Positions 9,331 through 18,800 of a DNA stretch of 64,000 nucleotides are shown one piece after another. Below the pieces are notes generated by a model. The model worked only from the letters and a program-made list of their open reading frames with translations. It ran no database searches and was not told the origin of the DNA. The translations under genes and the position numbers were made by a program. How positions within the stretch are numbered: position 1 is the first letter of the stretch; every line of letters starts with the position of its first letter. The stretch lies in NCBI GenBank assembly GCA_018240435.1, contig JAFEFT010000035.1, positions 18,517-82,516 on the forward strand. Reading direction: 5' to 3'. This DNA comes from Pseudomonadota bacterium (GTDB lineage Bacteria > Pseudomonadota > Gammaproteobacteria > Xanthomonadales > Xanthomonadaceae).

Positions 9331-10032
9331 TCAGCCATCGGCCGTGACGGTGAACGCGTAGCCGGCATTGGGCACGTATTCGATCCACGCCGCGTTGCCG
9401 CCGGCGATCGCGAGCTTGCGGCGCAGCCGGTGCACCACCTGCTTGAGCGATTCGCGGTCGGCGGCATCGCGATCGGGCCAGACGGTGGCGATCACCCGGT
9501 CGGCATCGACCGGACGGCCACCGTGGCCGAGCAACAACCGCAGCAGGCGCAGTTCCAGCGGCGACAGGCGAAACGGCGCGCCACCATTGACCTGCGCCTC
9601 GCTGCGCTCGATGTCGAGGCTGAGCGGGCCGCCGACCGGCACAGGCTCGTCGCCCGGCTCGTTGCCCCGGCGCAGCAATGAGCGCACCCGCGCCAGCAGC
9701 GCGCGCGGGCTGAACGGCTTGCGCAGGTAATCGTCGGCGCCCAGGTCGAGGCCGCGCACTTCGTCTTCCTCGGCGGCGCGCACGGTGAGCATCATCACCG
9801 GCACCTGGCTGCTGCGGCGCAGGATCGCCAGCACCTCGAAGCCATCGCGCAGCGGCAGGTTGACATCGAGGATGACCAGATCGGGGGTGTGCTCGCGCAG
9901 GCGCAGCAGCGCCTGTTCGCCGTCGAAGGCGGTGACCACGCCATAGCCGGCGGTGGTCAGCGCATAGCGCAGCAGGCCGACCAGTTCGACATCGTCGTCG
10001 ACGATCAGGATGGTCATGCGAATCTGGCTCAT
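9331..10032 (-). CDS. OmpR-family response regulator
   Basis: A 233-residue regulator with a receiver domain (about 1-125; acceptor D56 in LVILDVNLP, acidic pocket DDD at 12-14, lysine in LRKPF) and a C-terminal winged-helix DNA-binding domain (about 135-230; RLSPLELRLLRLLL and the recognition helix around SLKQVVHRLRRKL). Its start overlaps the sensor kinase stop by 4 bp (ATGA), so the pair is translationally coupled. Target genes cannot be told from the sequence. Confidence 0.93.
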   Translation of the reverse strand: MSQIRMTILIVDDDVELVGLLRYALTTAGYGVVTAFDGEQALLRLREHTPDLVILDVNLPLRDGFEVLAILRRSSQVPVMMLTVRAAEEDEVRGLDLGADDYLRKPFSPRALLARVRSLLRRGNEPGDEPVPVGGPLSLDIERSEAQVNGGAPFRLSPLELRLLRLLLGHGGRPVDADRVIATVWPDRDAADRESLKQVVHRLRRKLAIAGGNAAWIEYVPNAGYAFTVTADG

Positions 10033-12041
10033 GCCTCCTCCTCGATCGGCAACACGATGCCGATGCGCGCCCCTTGCCGATGTTGCGGCGGCGCCACCTT
10101 GATCGCACCGCCATGCGCGGTCACCACCGCATAGACGATCGCCAGCCCGAGGCCGGTGCCGCGCTGGCTGGGCTCCTCTTGCGGCGAGCGTTTGAACGGC
10201 GCGAACAGGTCGGTATTGGCGCCCAGCGCCGGCAGGCCCGGGCCTTCGTCTTCGATCCAGGCGGTGACTTGCCGCGGCTCCCAGTCCAGCTCGACCCAGA
10301 TCGTGGTCTGGTCGGGCGCGAACTTGTTGGCGTTCGCCAGCAGGTTGACGAACACCGAGAACAGCCGCTGCCCGTCCCCGACCAGCGTCGGGCCGGGCGC
10401 CAGATGCAGATTGATGCGCTGCTCGCGCTGGGCGACCAGCGGCCGGATCAGATCGGCGGCATCGTTGACGACCGCGCCCAGATCCACCGGCTGCCGGCGC
10501 AGGCGCATCTGCCCACTTTCGATGCGCACGCTGTCGAGCAGGTTCTCGACCAGTTGCGACAGCCGCAGGGTGCCGCGGAACTGGGCATCGGCCAGTTGCA
10601 GGCCAGTGTCGTCGCCGCTGGCCTGCAGGTGGTCGCGCAGCAATTCGATCGAGGCCATCTGCGCCGACAGCGGCGTCTGGAACTCGTGCGAGAGATTGGC
10701 GAGGATACGATCGCGCATGAATCGCGCCGCCTCCAGCGCGGTCTCCTCGCGCACCACCAGCACCTGGCGATCACCACTGGCCGTCAGCCGCCGCACCGTC
10801 AACAGGCGCTCGCGATCGACCGGCGTGTAACGCTGCTCGCGCGCGACCGCCGCCGCTGGGTCGGAACCGGCGCCGTCGCCACGGCGATCGATCGGCACCA
10901 GCACCTGCGCGATGGGCAGCCCGAGCACATCCTCGCGACTGCGACCGATCAGTTCGAGAAACTGCCGATTGGCGTAGTGGATGCGATCGGCCTGGTCGAC
11001 GCCGACGATGCCCTCGTCGACGCCATCGAGCACGGCATCGAGCTCCTGGCGCTGGTCGCGCTCGGTGGCGGTGAGCGAACCGACCTGCGTGCGCATCTGC
11101 TCGAGGCTGCCGGCCAGTGCGACCGGTTCGGCAAGGAAGGTCACCGGGGTGGCCACCGCGGTCTCCAGATCGCCGCTGCCCAGGCGCTCGGCGGCCTGCG
11201 CGACCTGCGCGAACGGCCGTGCGATGCGCGCCGCCAGCACCACCGCCAGCGCCAGCGCCAGCAGGATCGTCACCGCACCCGACAGGGCGAACGCCGCCAA
11301 GCCCTCGACGATGCGCCGCTGCACCCATTGCTGCGATACGGTGGCGACCAGCAGGGCGCCCGGCGCCCCATCCTCATCGCTCACCCGGGCGATGCGGGCG
11401 GCGGCGATGTCCTCGCCCAGCGCCTCGAAGGTTTCCGCCTCGCCCGAGGCCGCCACCGTCAGCAGCGCACGGTTCCACGGTTCGTCGCGATCGCCGCTGG
11501 CCACTGGCAGCGGCAGCAGGCGCGGGCTGAAGCGGGTTGCATCCGGACGCACGTTCAGGCGCGTGCCGACCGGCTCGGCGACGATGATGATCGCCCCCGG
11601 CTGGGCCGGGATGTCGCGCTGGACGACCCGCCACGGCATCCCGCGCCCATCGAAGGCAAGGCCGGTGGCGAAATTCGGTGGCGCCCGCCCGAACTCGGCG
11701 ACGATCCGCCCGCCTTCCTGCAGGCGGATGTATTCGATCGCACTGGTGCCGTGGAAATCCTTCACCAGATTGCGCGCCTTGCCGAACTGGTCGCGCACGA
11801 GGTAGTAGCGCAGATTCGGCTGCCGGGCGAGCAGATCGGCGGCCACGTTCATCTCCCGCGACCAATCCTGCAGGCGCTGGCGCGCCTCGGATACCGAACG
11901 TTCGGCCTCGGTGCGCGCCTGCCCCACCACCGCCGAGCGGATCGTGCCAACGCCACTGGCCAGCAACAGCAGCGCGAACAAGACCACCAGCCCGACGTGG
12001 CTGCTCAGCAACAAGCGCGACAGGCGACGGCGAGTCGACAT
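10029..12041 (-). CDS. Membrane sensor histidine kinase with PAS domain
   Basis: A 670-residue kinase. A first TM helix lies at about 12-34, followed by a periplasmic sensor region of about 220 residues, a second TM helix, a HAMP segment (ARIARPFAQVAQAAERLGSG), a PAS domain (DEGIVGVDQADRIHYANRQF), a HisKA domain with the phospho-accepting His in ANLSHEFQTPL, and a HATPase domain with an N-box (NLLANANKF) and a GTGLGLAI box. The start at 12041 places TM1 near the N-terminus; the longer frame adds 63 unlikely residues. The stimulus is unknown. Partner of the response regulator at 9331-10032. Confidence 0.93.
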   Translation of the reverse strand: MSTRRRLSRLLLSSHVGLVVLFALLLLASGVGTIRSAVVGQARTEAERSVSEARQRLQDWSREMNVAADLLARQPNLRYYLVRDQFGKARNLVKDFHGTSAIEYIRLQEGGRIVAEFGRAPPNFATGLAFDGRGMPWRVVQRDIPAQPGAIIIVAEPVGTRLNVRPDATRFSPRLLPLPVASGDRDEPWNRALLTVAASGEAETFEALGEDIAAARIARVSDEDGAPGALLVATVSQQWVQRRIVEGLAAFALSGAVTILLALALAVVLAARIARPFAQVAQAAERLGSGDLETAVATPVTFLAEPVALAGSLEQMRTQVGSLTATERDQRQELDAVLDGVDEGIVGVDQADRIHYANRQFLELIGRSREDVLGLPIAQVLVPIDRRGDGAGSDPAAAVAREQRYTPVDRERLLTVRRLTASGDRQVLVVREETALEAARFMRDRILANLSHEFQTPLSAQMASIELLRDHLQASGDDTGLQLADAQFRGTLRLSQLVENLLDSVRIESGQMRLRRQPVDLGAVVNDAADLIRPLVAQREQRINLHLAPGPTLVGDGQRLFSVFVNLLANANKFAPDQTTIWVELDWEPRQVTAWIEDEGPGLPALGANTDLFAPFKRSPQEEPSQRGTGLGLAIVYAVVTAHGGAIKVAPPQHRQGARIGIVLPIEEEA

Positions 12042-12242
12042 GCGAGGGCGTACCGGCAGCGGACGGGGACCTGCCGCAATGGGCGGGCTGCCGCCATTGT
12101 CGCCGAGGATGGCCCCGGTCAGCATCCCGCCAGCGATGCATCGCAGTGGCTCGGCTGGGCAGCGCCGCGAAGGCAACGGTTTCGGCACACCGCCACCGGC
12201 GGCCGCCCGTGCGTGCCGCCGGCGAGGCATCCGGCGGCGTTC

Positions 12243-13118
12243 TCAGGCCCCGGCCAGCACCATCCCCGGTTCACCATGCCAGTAGCCGTTGCGGGCGCCC
12301 AGGCGCGACGGCGGCGCGTCCGTGGCGATGGCATCGGCAAAGCGCCGCACGACCTCGGCCATGCCCTCGTGTTGCGGATACAGGCGCAGGATGTCGATGC
12401 CGGCGGCGCGCAGCTCCGGCAGTTCGGGAGCGAGGTCGGTGACCTCGTGGCCCTGGATCTGGATGCCGTTGATGGTCAGCAGTGGCTGCCCTTCGCGGGT
12501 GGCCAGCGGCATGCCGTCGGGGTAGTCGATGCAGCGGAAGCCGCATTGGTCCTTGGCCACGTCCAGTGCGCGGGCGGTGAAGCAGCGCGCCGACCAGGCC
12601 AGCGGCAACCGGCCCCAGGCGATGATCTCCAGCTCCGGCATCACCTCGCCTGCCGTTGCCACCGCCGCCCGCAACGCCAGCACCAGCTCGCGCCCCTGCT
12701 CGACTCCGAGCACCAGCCGGCACAGGCCGTCGCCGCGCAGCAGGCCGAGCGTACGCGCGTTGTAGACGTTGAGCGTCGGGCCACCGACGAACGGCAGGCC
12801 GCGCTCGCGGCACAGCTGCACCGCCGACATGTCGTTGGCCTCGAGCAGGAAACGGCCATCCTCGACCAGCCGGCGCAGCGCGCCCAGTTCCGATTCGGCC
12901 TCCAGCAAGGCCAGCGTCGACAGCACGATCTGCTTGCCGCTGGCGGCCAGTTCGACGGCCAGCGCCAGCCAGTCGGCGGTGCGCAGCTCGCGGCGCTTGG
13001 AGCACACCGTCTCGCCCAGATGGATGATGTCCAGCGGCCAGTCCCGCGCCTGCCGGTAGAAGTCGAGCACGCGCTGGCGCGGCCAGAAGTATTGCAGGGG
13101 GCCGAGGCTGAGCTGCAT
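12243..13118 (-). CDS. ubiV: UbiV, O2-independent ubiquinone hydroxylation protein
   Basis: A 291-residue U32-peptidase-like protein, nearly the same length as E. coli UbiV (YhbV). The cysteines visible in GETVCSKRR, SARCF and the following QCGFRC region fit its [4Fe-4S] site. UbiV works with UbiU and the SCP2-domain protein UbiT to hydroxylate ubiquinone precursors without oxygen. The start at 13118 lies 1 bp after the ubiU stop. ubiT is not seen in this window. Tight linkage to moaA and nar genes supports a role in anaerobic nitrate respiration. Confidence 0.92.
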   Translation of the reverse strand: MQLSLGPLQYFWPRQRVLDFYRQARDWPLDIIHLGETVCSKRRELRTADWLALAVELAASGKQIVLSTLALLEAESELGALRRLVEDGRFLLEANDMSAVQLCRERGLPFVGGPTLNVYNARTLGLLRGDGLCRLVLGVEQGRELVLALRAAVATAGEVMPELEIIAWGRLPLAWSARCFTARALDVAKDQCGFRCIDYPDGMPLATREGQPLLTINGIQIQGHEVTDLAPELPELRAAGIDILRLYPQHEGMAEVVRRFADAIATDAPPSRLGARNGYWHGEPGMVLAGA

Positions 13119-13119
13119 G

Positions 13120-14118
13120 TCAGTGCCAGGAACGGTGATAGGGGCCGAGCGTGGTCTGGTGGCCCTCGGCGTGCGCGCCCAGGGTCGCTTGCCAGTCGGG
13201 GCGCGGCTGCCAGCGGACCGGATCGGCGTGCTGGGCATCGAGCGCCTGCCGCCACACCCGCGCCACCGAACCGACATAGGCAGCGCCGCGCTGGCGGCCT
13301 TCGATCTTGACCGCCGCCACGCCGGCCCGGCGCAGGCGCGGCAGCAGTTCGAGGGTGTTGAGGCTGGTCGGCTCTTCGAGGGCGTGGAAGATCTCGCCGC
13401 GAACGTCGAAGCGGCCCTTGCAGACGGTCGGGTAGCCGGCCGCCTCGCCGGGCGCGTAGCGATCGAGCAGCACGCCGTTCAGGCGCACGCTGCGGGCGCC
13501 GGCAGCGTCCTCGTCCCAACGCACGAAGCGTGCCGGCGAGCACACGCCATGCCGGTTCGGCGAGGCGCCGGTGACATACGATGACAGCTGGCAGCGGCCT
13601 TCGACCATGATGCACAGGCTGCCGAAGGCGAACACCTCCAGCGGCACCGGCGCGTTCTCGCACAGGCGCTCGACCTGCTGGATCGACAGCACCCGCGGCA
13701 GCACCGCACGGGCGATGCCGAAGCGCTCGACGTAGTAGCGCAGCGCCGCCTGGGTGGTCGCCGAGCCTTGCACCGACAAGTGCCTGGCCATCTGCGGGTG
13801 GTGACGGGCGGCGTGATCGAGCACGGCGAGGTCGGCGGCGATGATGGCATCGGCACCGAGGGCGGCGGCGCGGTCGACGGCGGCGTCCCATTCGTGCAGG
13901 CGAGCGCTTTCCGGGTAGGTATTGAGCGCCAGATACACCTTGCAGCCGCGGCCATGCGCGTACTGCACGCCACGGCACAGATCGTCGTCGGTGAAGTTCA
14001 GGCCGGGAAACGCCCGTGCATTGGTCTGGTCGCGAAAACCGACATAGACCGCGTCGGCGCCGTTGTCCACCGCCGCCATCAATGCCGGCAGGTTGCCGGC
14101 CGGACACACCAGTTGCAT
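13120..14118 (-). CDS. ubiU: UbiU, O2-independent ubiquinone hydroxylation protein
   Basis: A 332-residue U32-family protein, one residue longer than E. coli UbiU (YhbU). The N-terminus MQLVCPAGNLPALMAAVDNGADAVY is the family signature, and the cysteines in GSLCIMVEGRCQL and NRHGVCSPARF are the expected cluster ligands. It forms a heterodimer with UbiV. The start at 14118 was chosen over an in-frame start at 14226 because the extra residues run into the FNR boxes. It is divergent from moaA, sharing a control region with two FNR-type boxes. Confidence 0.93.
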   Translation of the reverse strand: MQLVCPAGNLPALMAAVDNGADAVYVGFRDQTNARAFPGLNFTDDDLCRGVQYAHGRGCKVYLALNTYPESARLHEWDAAVDRAAALGADAIIAADLAVLDHAARHHPQMARHLSVQGSATTQAALRYYVERFGIARAVLPRVLSIQQVERLCENAPVPLEVFAFGSLCIMVEGRCQLSSYVTGASPNRHGVCSPARFVRWDEDAAGARSVRLNGVLLDRYAPGEAAGYPTVCKGRFDVRGEIFHALEEPTSLNTLELLPRLRRAGVAAVKIEGRQRGAAYVGSVARVWRQALDAQHADPVRWQPRPDWQATLGAHAEGHQTTLGPYHRSWH

Positions 14119-14172
14119 GCCGCCTCCGCGTGAGCCAACGGCGCATCCTCGCCGCTGCCGGTGATCGCGTCC

Positions 14173-14186
14173 TTGATCTGGATCAT
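14173..14186. promoter_or_regulatory. FNR/Anr/Dnr-type box 1
   Basis: TTGATCTGGATCAT matches the consensus TTGAT-N4-ATCAA at 9 of 10 defined positions. It lies between divergent ubiU and moaA, centred 61 bp from the ubiU start. Confidence 0.75.
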
Positions 14187-14199
14187 GGCCGGCGCCGGC

Positions 14200-14213
14200 T
14201 TGATCCACCTCAA
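14200..14213. promoter_or_regulatory. FNR/Anr/Dnr-type box 2
   Basis: TTGATCCACCTCAA matches TTGAT-N4-ATCAA at 9 of 10 positions. A TACGAT -10 candidate at 14237-14242 predicts a rightward start near 14249, putting this box at about -42, the class II activator position, for moaA. Confidence 0.72.
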
Positions 14214-14272
14214 GGCACACCGCCACGGCGAAGGTTTACGATGACGGGGTCGGCGCAGGCATCGCGCCGGCG

Positions 14273-14385
14273 AACTCCGAGTGCCAGGGCCTTCGGTTCC
14301 GCGAGGAATACGGCCTTGGCACCGTGGCCATGTGGCCAAAGGGTGGGCGCGGAAACACGCCCGCCTCCCGTGCCTGGAAAGGAGC
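14273..14385 (+). promoter_or_regulatory. Probable molybdenum-cofactor (Moco) riboswitch
   Basis: The leader between the predicted transcript start and moaA is strongly structured. A closing stem can form from CTCC (14275-14278) and CCAGG (14284-14288) with CCTGG (14373-14377) and GGAG (14381-14384); the last is the Shine-Dalgarno sequence of moaA. Inner hairpins include TTCCGCGAGGAA, TTGGC...GCCAA and a GGTGGGCG/CGCCCGCC stem. The layout matches my memory of the Moco RNA motif found ahead of moaA. Sequestering the SD in the closing stem would let bound cofactor block translation. Not verified with a covariance model. Confidence 0.65.
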
Positions 14386-14391
14386 GATGCA

Positions 14392-15375
14392 ATGACCGTG
14401 CTTGCCGACCGCTTCGGTCGCCATTTCCCGTACCTGCGGCTGTCGTTGATCGAGGCCTGCAATTTCAGTTGCAGCTATTGCCTGCCGGATGGCTACAAGG
14501 CCGACCCGGATGCGCCGGGGCTGCTGCGCATCGACGAGATCGAGCGCCTGCTGCGCGCCTTCGCCCGCGTCGGCCTGCGCAAGCTGCGCCTGACCGGCGG
14601 CGAGCCGACCCTGCGCCGTGATCTGACCGCGATCATCGCCACCGCGGCGAAAATTCCCGGCATCCAGACGCTGGCGATGACGACCAACGGCTGCCTGCTG
14701 CGCAAGCGCCGCGCCGACTGGCAGGCGGCCGGCCTGAACGCGCTCAACGTCAGCGTCGATTCGCTCGACCGCCAGCGCTTTGCCGCCATCACCGGCCACG
14801 ATCGCCTGCCCGACATCCTCGCCGGCATCGACGAGGCACTGGCCGACGGCTTCCCGGTGCTCAAGCTCAACGCGGTGTTGCTGCGTGGCCTCAACGACGA
14901 GCAGATGCCGGCCTGGCTGGACTACCTGCGCGAGCGCCCGATCGCGGTGCGTTTCATCGAACTGATGCGTACCGGCACCAACCTCGAATATTTCCAGCGC
15001 CATCATCTGCGCGCGCAAGGTCTCGAAGACGATCTGCAAGCGCGCGGCTGGAGCCTGCTGCCGCGCGCGCCCGCGGCCGGGCCGGCGCGCGAGTACGGGC
15101 ATCCGGATTACCGCGGCCGGATCGGCATCATCGCGCCGTATTCGCGCGATTTCTGCGCCGGCTGCAACCGTCTGCGAGTGACCGCGCGCGGCGACCTGCG
15201 GCTGTGCCTGTTCGGCAACATCGGCATCCCGCTGCGGCCGCAGCTGCAAAGCGACGACGATGCCGATGCGTTGCAGGCCAGCCTGCTCAGCCAACTCGGC
15301 CTGAAAGCCGCCGGCCACGGCCTGCACGAAGGCAACACGGGCCTGACGCCGCATCTGGCCTCGATCGGCGGCTGA
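14392..15375 (+). CDS. moaA: GTP 3',8-cyclase (molybdenum cofactor synthesis)
   Basis: A 327-residue radical SAM enzyme that starts molybdopterin synthesis from GTP. The N-terminal cluster is C23-X3-C27-X2-C30 (CNFSCSYC). The second, substrate-side cluster uses C255, C258 and C272. The protein ends in the conserved Gly-Gly tail that works with MoaC. AAAGGAG precedes the ATG at 14392. It supplies Moco to NarG, encoded about 480 bp downstream, and appears controlled both by an FNR-type box and by a leader riboswitch. Confidence 0.95.
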   Translation: MTVLADRFGRHFPYLRLSLIEACNFSCSYCLPDGYKADPDAPGLLRIDEIERLLRAFARVGLRKLRLTGGEPTLRRDLTAIIATAAKIPGIQTLAMTTNGCLLRKRRADWQAAGLNALNVSVDSLDRQRFAAITGHDRLPDILAGIDEALADGFPVLKLNAVLLRGLNDEQMPAWLDYLRERPIAVRFIELMRTGTNLEYFQRHHLRAQGLEDDLQARGWSLLPRAPAAGPAREYGHPDYRGRIGIIAPYSRDFCAGCNRLRVTARGDLRLCLFGNIGIPLRPQLQSDDDADALQASLLSQLGLKAAGHGLHEGNTGLTPHLASIGG

Positions 15376-15395
15376 CCCCCACGAAGGACGGCAAC

Positions 15396-15761
15396 ATGAA
15401 GCTGACCCTGCGCCCCGAAGCGCTGCGCGTGCGCGTGGACGAAGCCGAACTGGCCCGTCTGCTCGCCGGCGAATGTCTGCGCGTGGCCTGCCACCACGGC
15501 GAGCAGCCGCTGCTGGCTCTGGCCGTGACCCTGGCAGCGACGACGACGCTGGCGCCGGCGGCCAACGGCTGGCAACTGCAACTCGATCGCGGCGCGGTGA
15601 CGCAATACGGCGCCGGGCTGCCGCGTCGGGATGCGCTGGAACTGCCGCTGGACAGCGGCCCGGCGCTGGAGTTCGACGTCGATGTCCGCGACAGCGTGCG
15701 CGTGCGCCGACGGCGCGAGGCCAGCGCAGGCGCGGGCGACGGTCAAGCGGCACGATCTTGA
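15396..15761 (+). CDS. Small conserved protein between moaA and narG
   Basis: A 121-residue soluble protein I cannot assign. The N-terminus MKLTLRPEALRVRVDEAELARLL resembles a DUF7009-like family from memory, and the middle is a predicted beta-rich segment. AAGGA stands before the ATG, and it begins 20 bp after moaA, so it is probably co-transcribed with it. The stop codon lies inside the FNR-type box of narG. Its position suggests a link to nitrate respiration or cofactor supply, but no catalytic motif is visible. Confidence 0.7.
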   Translation: MKLTLRPEALRVRVDEAELARLLAGECLRVACHHGEQPLLALAVTLAATTTLAPAANGWQLQLDRGAVTQYGAGLPRRDALELPLDSGPALEFDVDVRDSVRVRRRREASAGAGDGQAARS

Positions 15762-15771
15762 TCCAGATCAG
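15758..15771 (+). promoter_or_regulatory. FNR/Anr/Dnr-type box of the narG promoter
   Basis: TTGATCCAGATCAG matches the consensus at 9 of 10 positions. A TAGCCT at 15794-15799 fits a -10 element and predicts transcription from about 15806, with the box centred at -41.5 and a 53-nt leader before narG. Confidence 0.78.
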
Positions 15772-15858
15772 CATGGCGAGCACTGCCAGCCCCTAGCCTG
15801 CCGACCTTGACGATGGCGCTATCATGAACTTTTCCCTCCCCCCACGCAGGTCGACCCC

Positions 15859-18800
15859 ATGAGCTATTTCCTCGACCGACTCAACTTCTTCAAAGCCGCC
15901 GACGAGAACTTCGCCGACGGCCACGGCGTGACCCGAAATCAGGATCGGTCGTGGGAAGACAGTTATCGGCGGCGCTGGCAGTACGACAAGATCGTGCGCT
16001 CCACCCACGGCGTGAACTGCACCGGCTCGTGCAGCTGGAAGGTCTACGTCAAGAATGGGCTGGTGACGTGGGAGACGCAGCAGACCGACTATCCGCGCAC
16101 GCGCCCGGATCTGCCCAACCACGAGCCGCGCGGCTGCCCGCGTGGCGCCAGCTACTCGTGGTACCTGTACAGCGCCAACCGGCTGAAATACCCGCTGGTG
16201 CGCAGCGCCCTGCTCAAGCTCTGGCGCGAGGCGCGCAAGACGATGGCGCCGGTCGACGCCTGGGGCAGCATCGTCTCCGACCCGGCCAAGGCCAAGTCGT
16301 ACAAGACCAAGCGCGGCATGGGCGGCTTCGTGCGCGTGCACTGGGACGAGGCCAACGAAATCGTCGCCGCCTCCAACCTCTACACCGTCAAGACCTTCGG
16401 CCCCGACCGCGTCGCCGGCTTCTCGCCGATCCCGGCGATGTCGATGGTGTCCTATGCCTCTGGCGCGCGCTACCTGTCGCTGCTCGGTGGCGTCTGTCTG
16501 AGTTTCTACGACTGGTACTGCGACCTGCCGCCGTCGTCGCCGCAGGTGTGGGGCGAGCAGACCGACGTGCCCGAATCGGCCGACTGGTACAACAGCCGCT
16601 TCATCATCGCCTGGGGCTCGAACGTGCCGCAGACGCGCACGCCCGACGCCCACTTCTTCACCGAGGCGCGCTACAACGGCACCAAGACGGTGGCGATCAC
16701 CCCCGATTACTCGGAGGTCGCCAAGCTCACCGACCACTGGCTGCACCCCAAGCAGGGCACCGACGCGGCGCTGGCGTTCGCGATGGGGCATGTGATCCTC
16801 AAAGAGTTCCACGTCGACAACCCCTCGGCCTACTTCACCGACTACTGCCGGCAATACACCGACATGCCGCTGCTGGTGCGCTTGCAGCGACGCGACGACG
16901 GCCGGCTGGCGACCGAGCGCTTCCTGCGCGCCTCCGATCTGGGCGGGCTGGGCGAGGCCAACAATCCCGAGTGGAAGACGCTGGCCTACGACGAGAACAC
17001 CGGCGCGATCAGCGTGCCCAACGGCTCGGTCGGCTTCCGCTGGGGCGAGAAGGGCAAGTGGAACATCGAGGAGAAGGACAGCGCCGGCCGCGCCACCCGC
17101 CTGCGGCTGAGCCTGAAGGGCATCGAGGACGGCATCGCCGAGGTCAGTTTCCCGTATTTCGGCGGCGTCGTGCACGAGCGCTGGACGGCATCGAAGTTCG
17201 AAGACGTTCTCACCCGCAACGTGCCGGTGAAGACCTTGCAGATGGCCGACGGCAGCCAGTGGCAAGTCGCCACCGTCTACGACCTGCTGCTGGCGCAATA
17301 CGGCATCGATCGCGGCTTCGGCGGCGGCAACGTCGCGAAGAGTTTCGACGACAACCTGCCGGGCACGCCGGCGTGGCAGGAAAAAATCACCGGCGTGCCG
17401 CGCGCCGAGGTGATCCAGGTGGCGCGCGAGTTCGCCCGCACCGCGGACAAGACCCGCGGCCGCAGCATGATCATCGTCGGCGCCGGCATGAACCACTGGT
17501 TCCACAACGACATGAACTACCGCGGCCTGATCAACATGGTCGCCATGTGCGGCTGCGTCGGCCAGACCGGCGGCGGCTGGGCGCATTACGTCGGCCAGGA
17601 AAAGCTGCGCCCGCAATCGGGCTGGACGCCGCTCACCTTCGCGCTCGACTGGAGCCGGCCGCCGCGGCAGATGAACGGCACTTCGTATTACTACTTCAAC
17701 TCCGACCAGTGGCGTTACGAAAAGGTCGATGTGAAGGAATTGCTGTCGCCGCTGGCCGATCCGAAAAAATACAGCGGCTCGATGGCCGATTTGAACCTGC
17801 GCGCGGTGCGCATGGGCTGGCTGCCGTGCGCGCCGCAGCTCGACCGCAATCCGCTGCAGATCGTCCGTGACGCCGAAAAGGCGGGCATGGCGCCGGCCGA
17901 CTACACGGTGGCGCAGCTCAAGCAGGGCACGCTCGATTTCGCCTACGCCGACCCGGATGCGCCGCAGAACTTCCCGCGCAACCTGTTCGTCTGGCGCTCG
18001 AACCTGCTCGGCTCGTCGGGCAAGGGCCACGAATACATGCTGCGGCACATGCTCGGCACCCGCAACGGCTTGCAGGGCAAGGATCTGGGCGAACGCGGCG
18101 CGCCCAAGCCCGAAGAGATCAAATGGCATGACGAAGCGCCGGAAGGCAAGCTCGACCTGCTGGTGACGCTCGACTTCCGCATGTGCACCACCGCCCTGTA
18201 TTCCGATGTGGTGCTGCCGACGGCCACCTGGTACGAGAAGAACGACCTCAACACCTCCGACATGCATCCGTTCATCCATCCGCTGTCGAAGGCGGTGGAT
18301 CCGGCGTGGGAGGCGCGCAGCGACTGGGACATCTTCAAGGGCATCGCGCGCACCGTCAGCGCGATGGCGCCGGGCGTGCTCGGCGTCGAAAAAGATCTGG
18401 TGCTGTCGCCGATCCTGCACGATACCCCCGGCGAGCTGGCGATGCCGCTGGGCGTGGCCGACTGGAAGAAAGGCGAGTGCGAGCCGATTCCCGGCAAGAC
18501 CATGCCGGCGATCGCGGTGGTCGAACGCGACTATCCCAACCTGTACAAGAAATACACCGCGCTCGGCCCGTTGCTGGACAAGCTCGGCAACGGCGGCAAG
18601 GGGCTGAACTGGGATACCCGGGACGAGGTCGATTTCCTCGGCAAACTCAATCATCACGTGCACGAGGCCGGCATCAGCTACGGCCGGCCGCGCATCGAAA
18701 CGGCGATCGACGCCTGCGAGGTGGTGCTGCATCTGGCACCGGAAACCAACGGCCATGTCGCGGTGAAGGCGTGGGAGTCGCTGGGCGGATTCACCGGCCG

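Noticed and set aside
10074-13310. 1078-codon plus-strand frame opposite the kinase and ubiUV
   Set aside because: The kinase, UbiV and UbiU on the other strand have clear motifs; this frame is compositionally biased and spans several genes and gaps.
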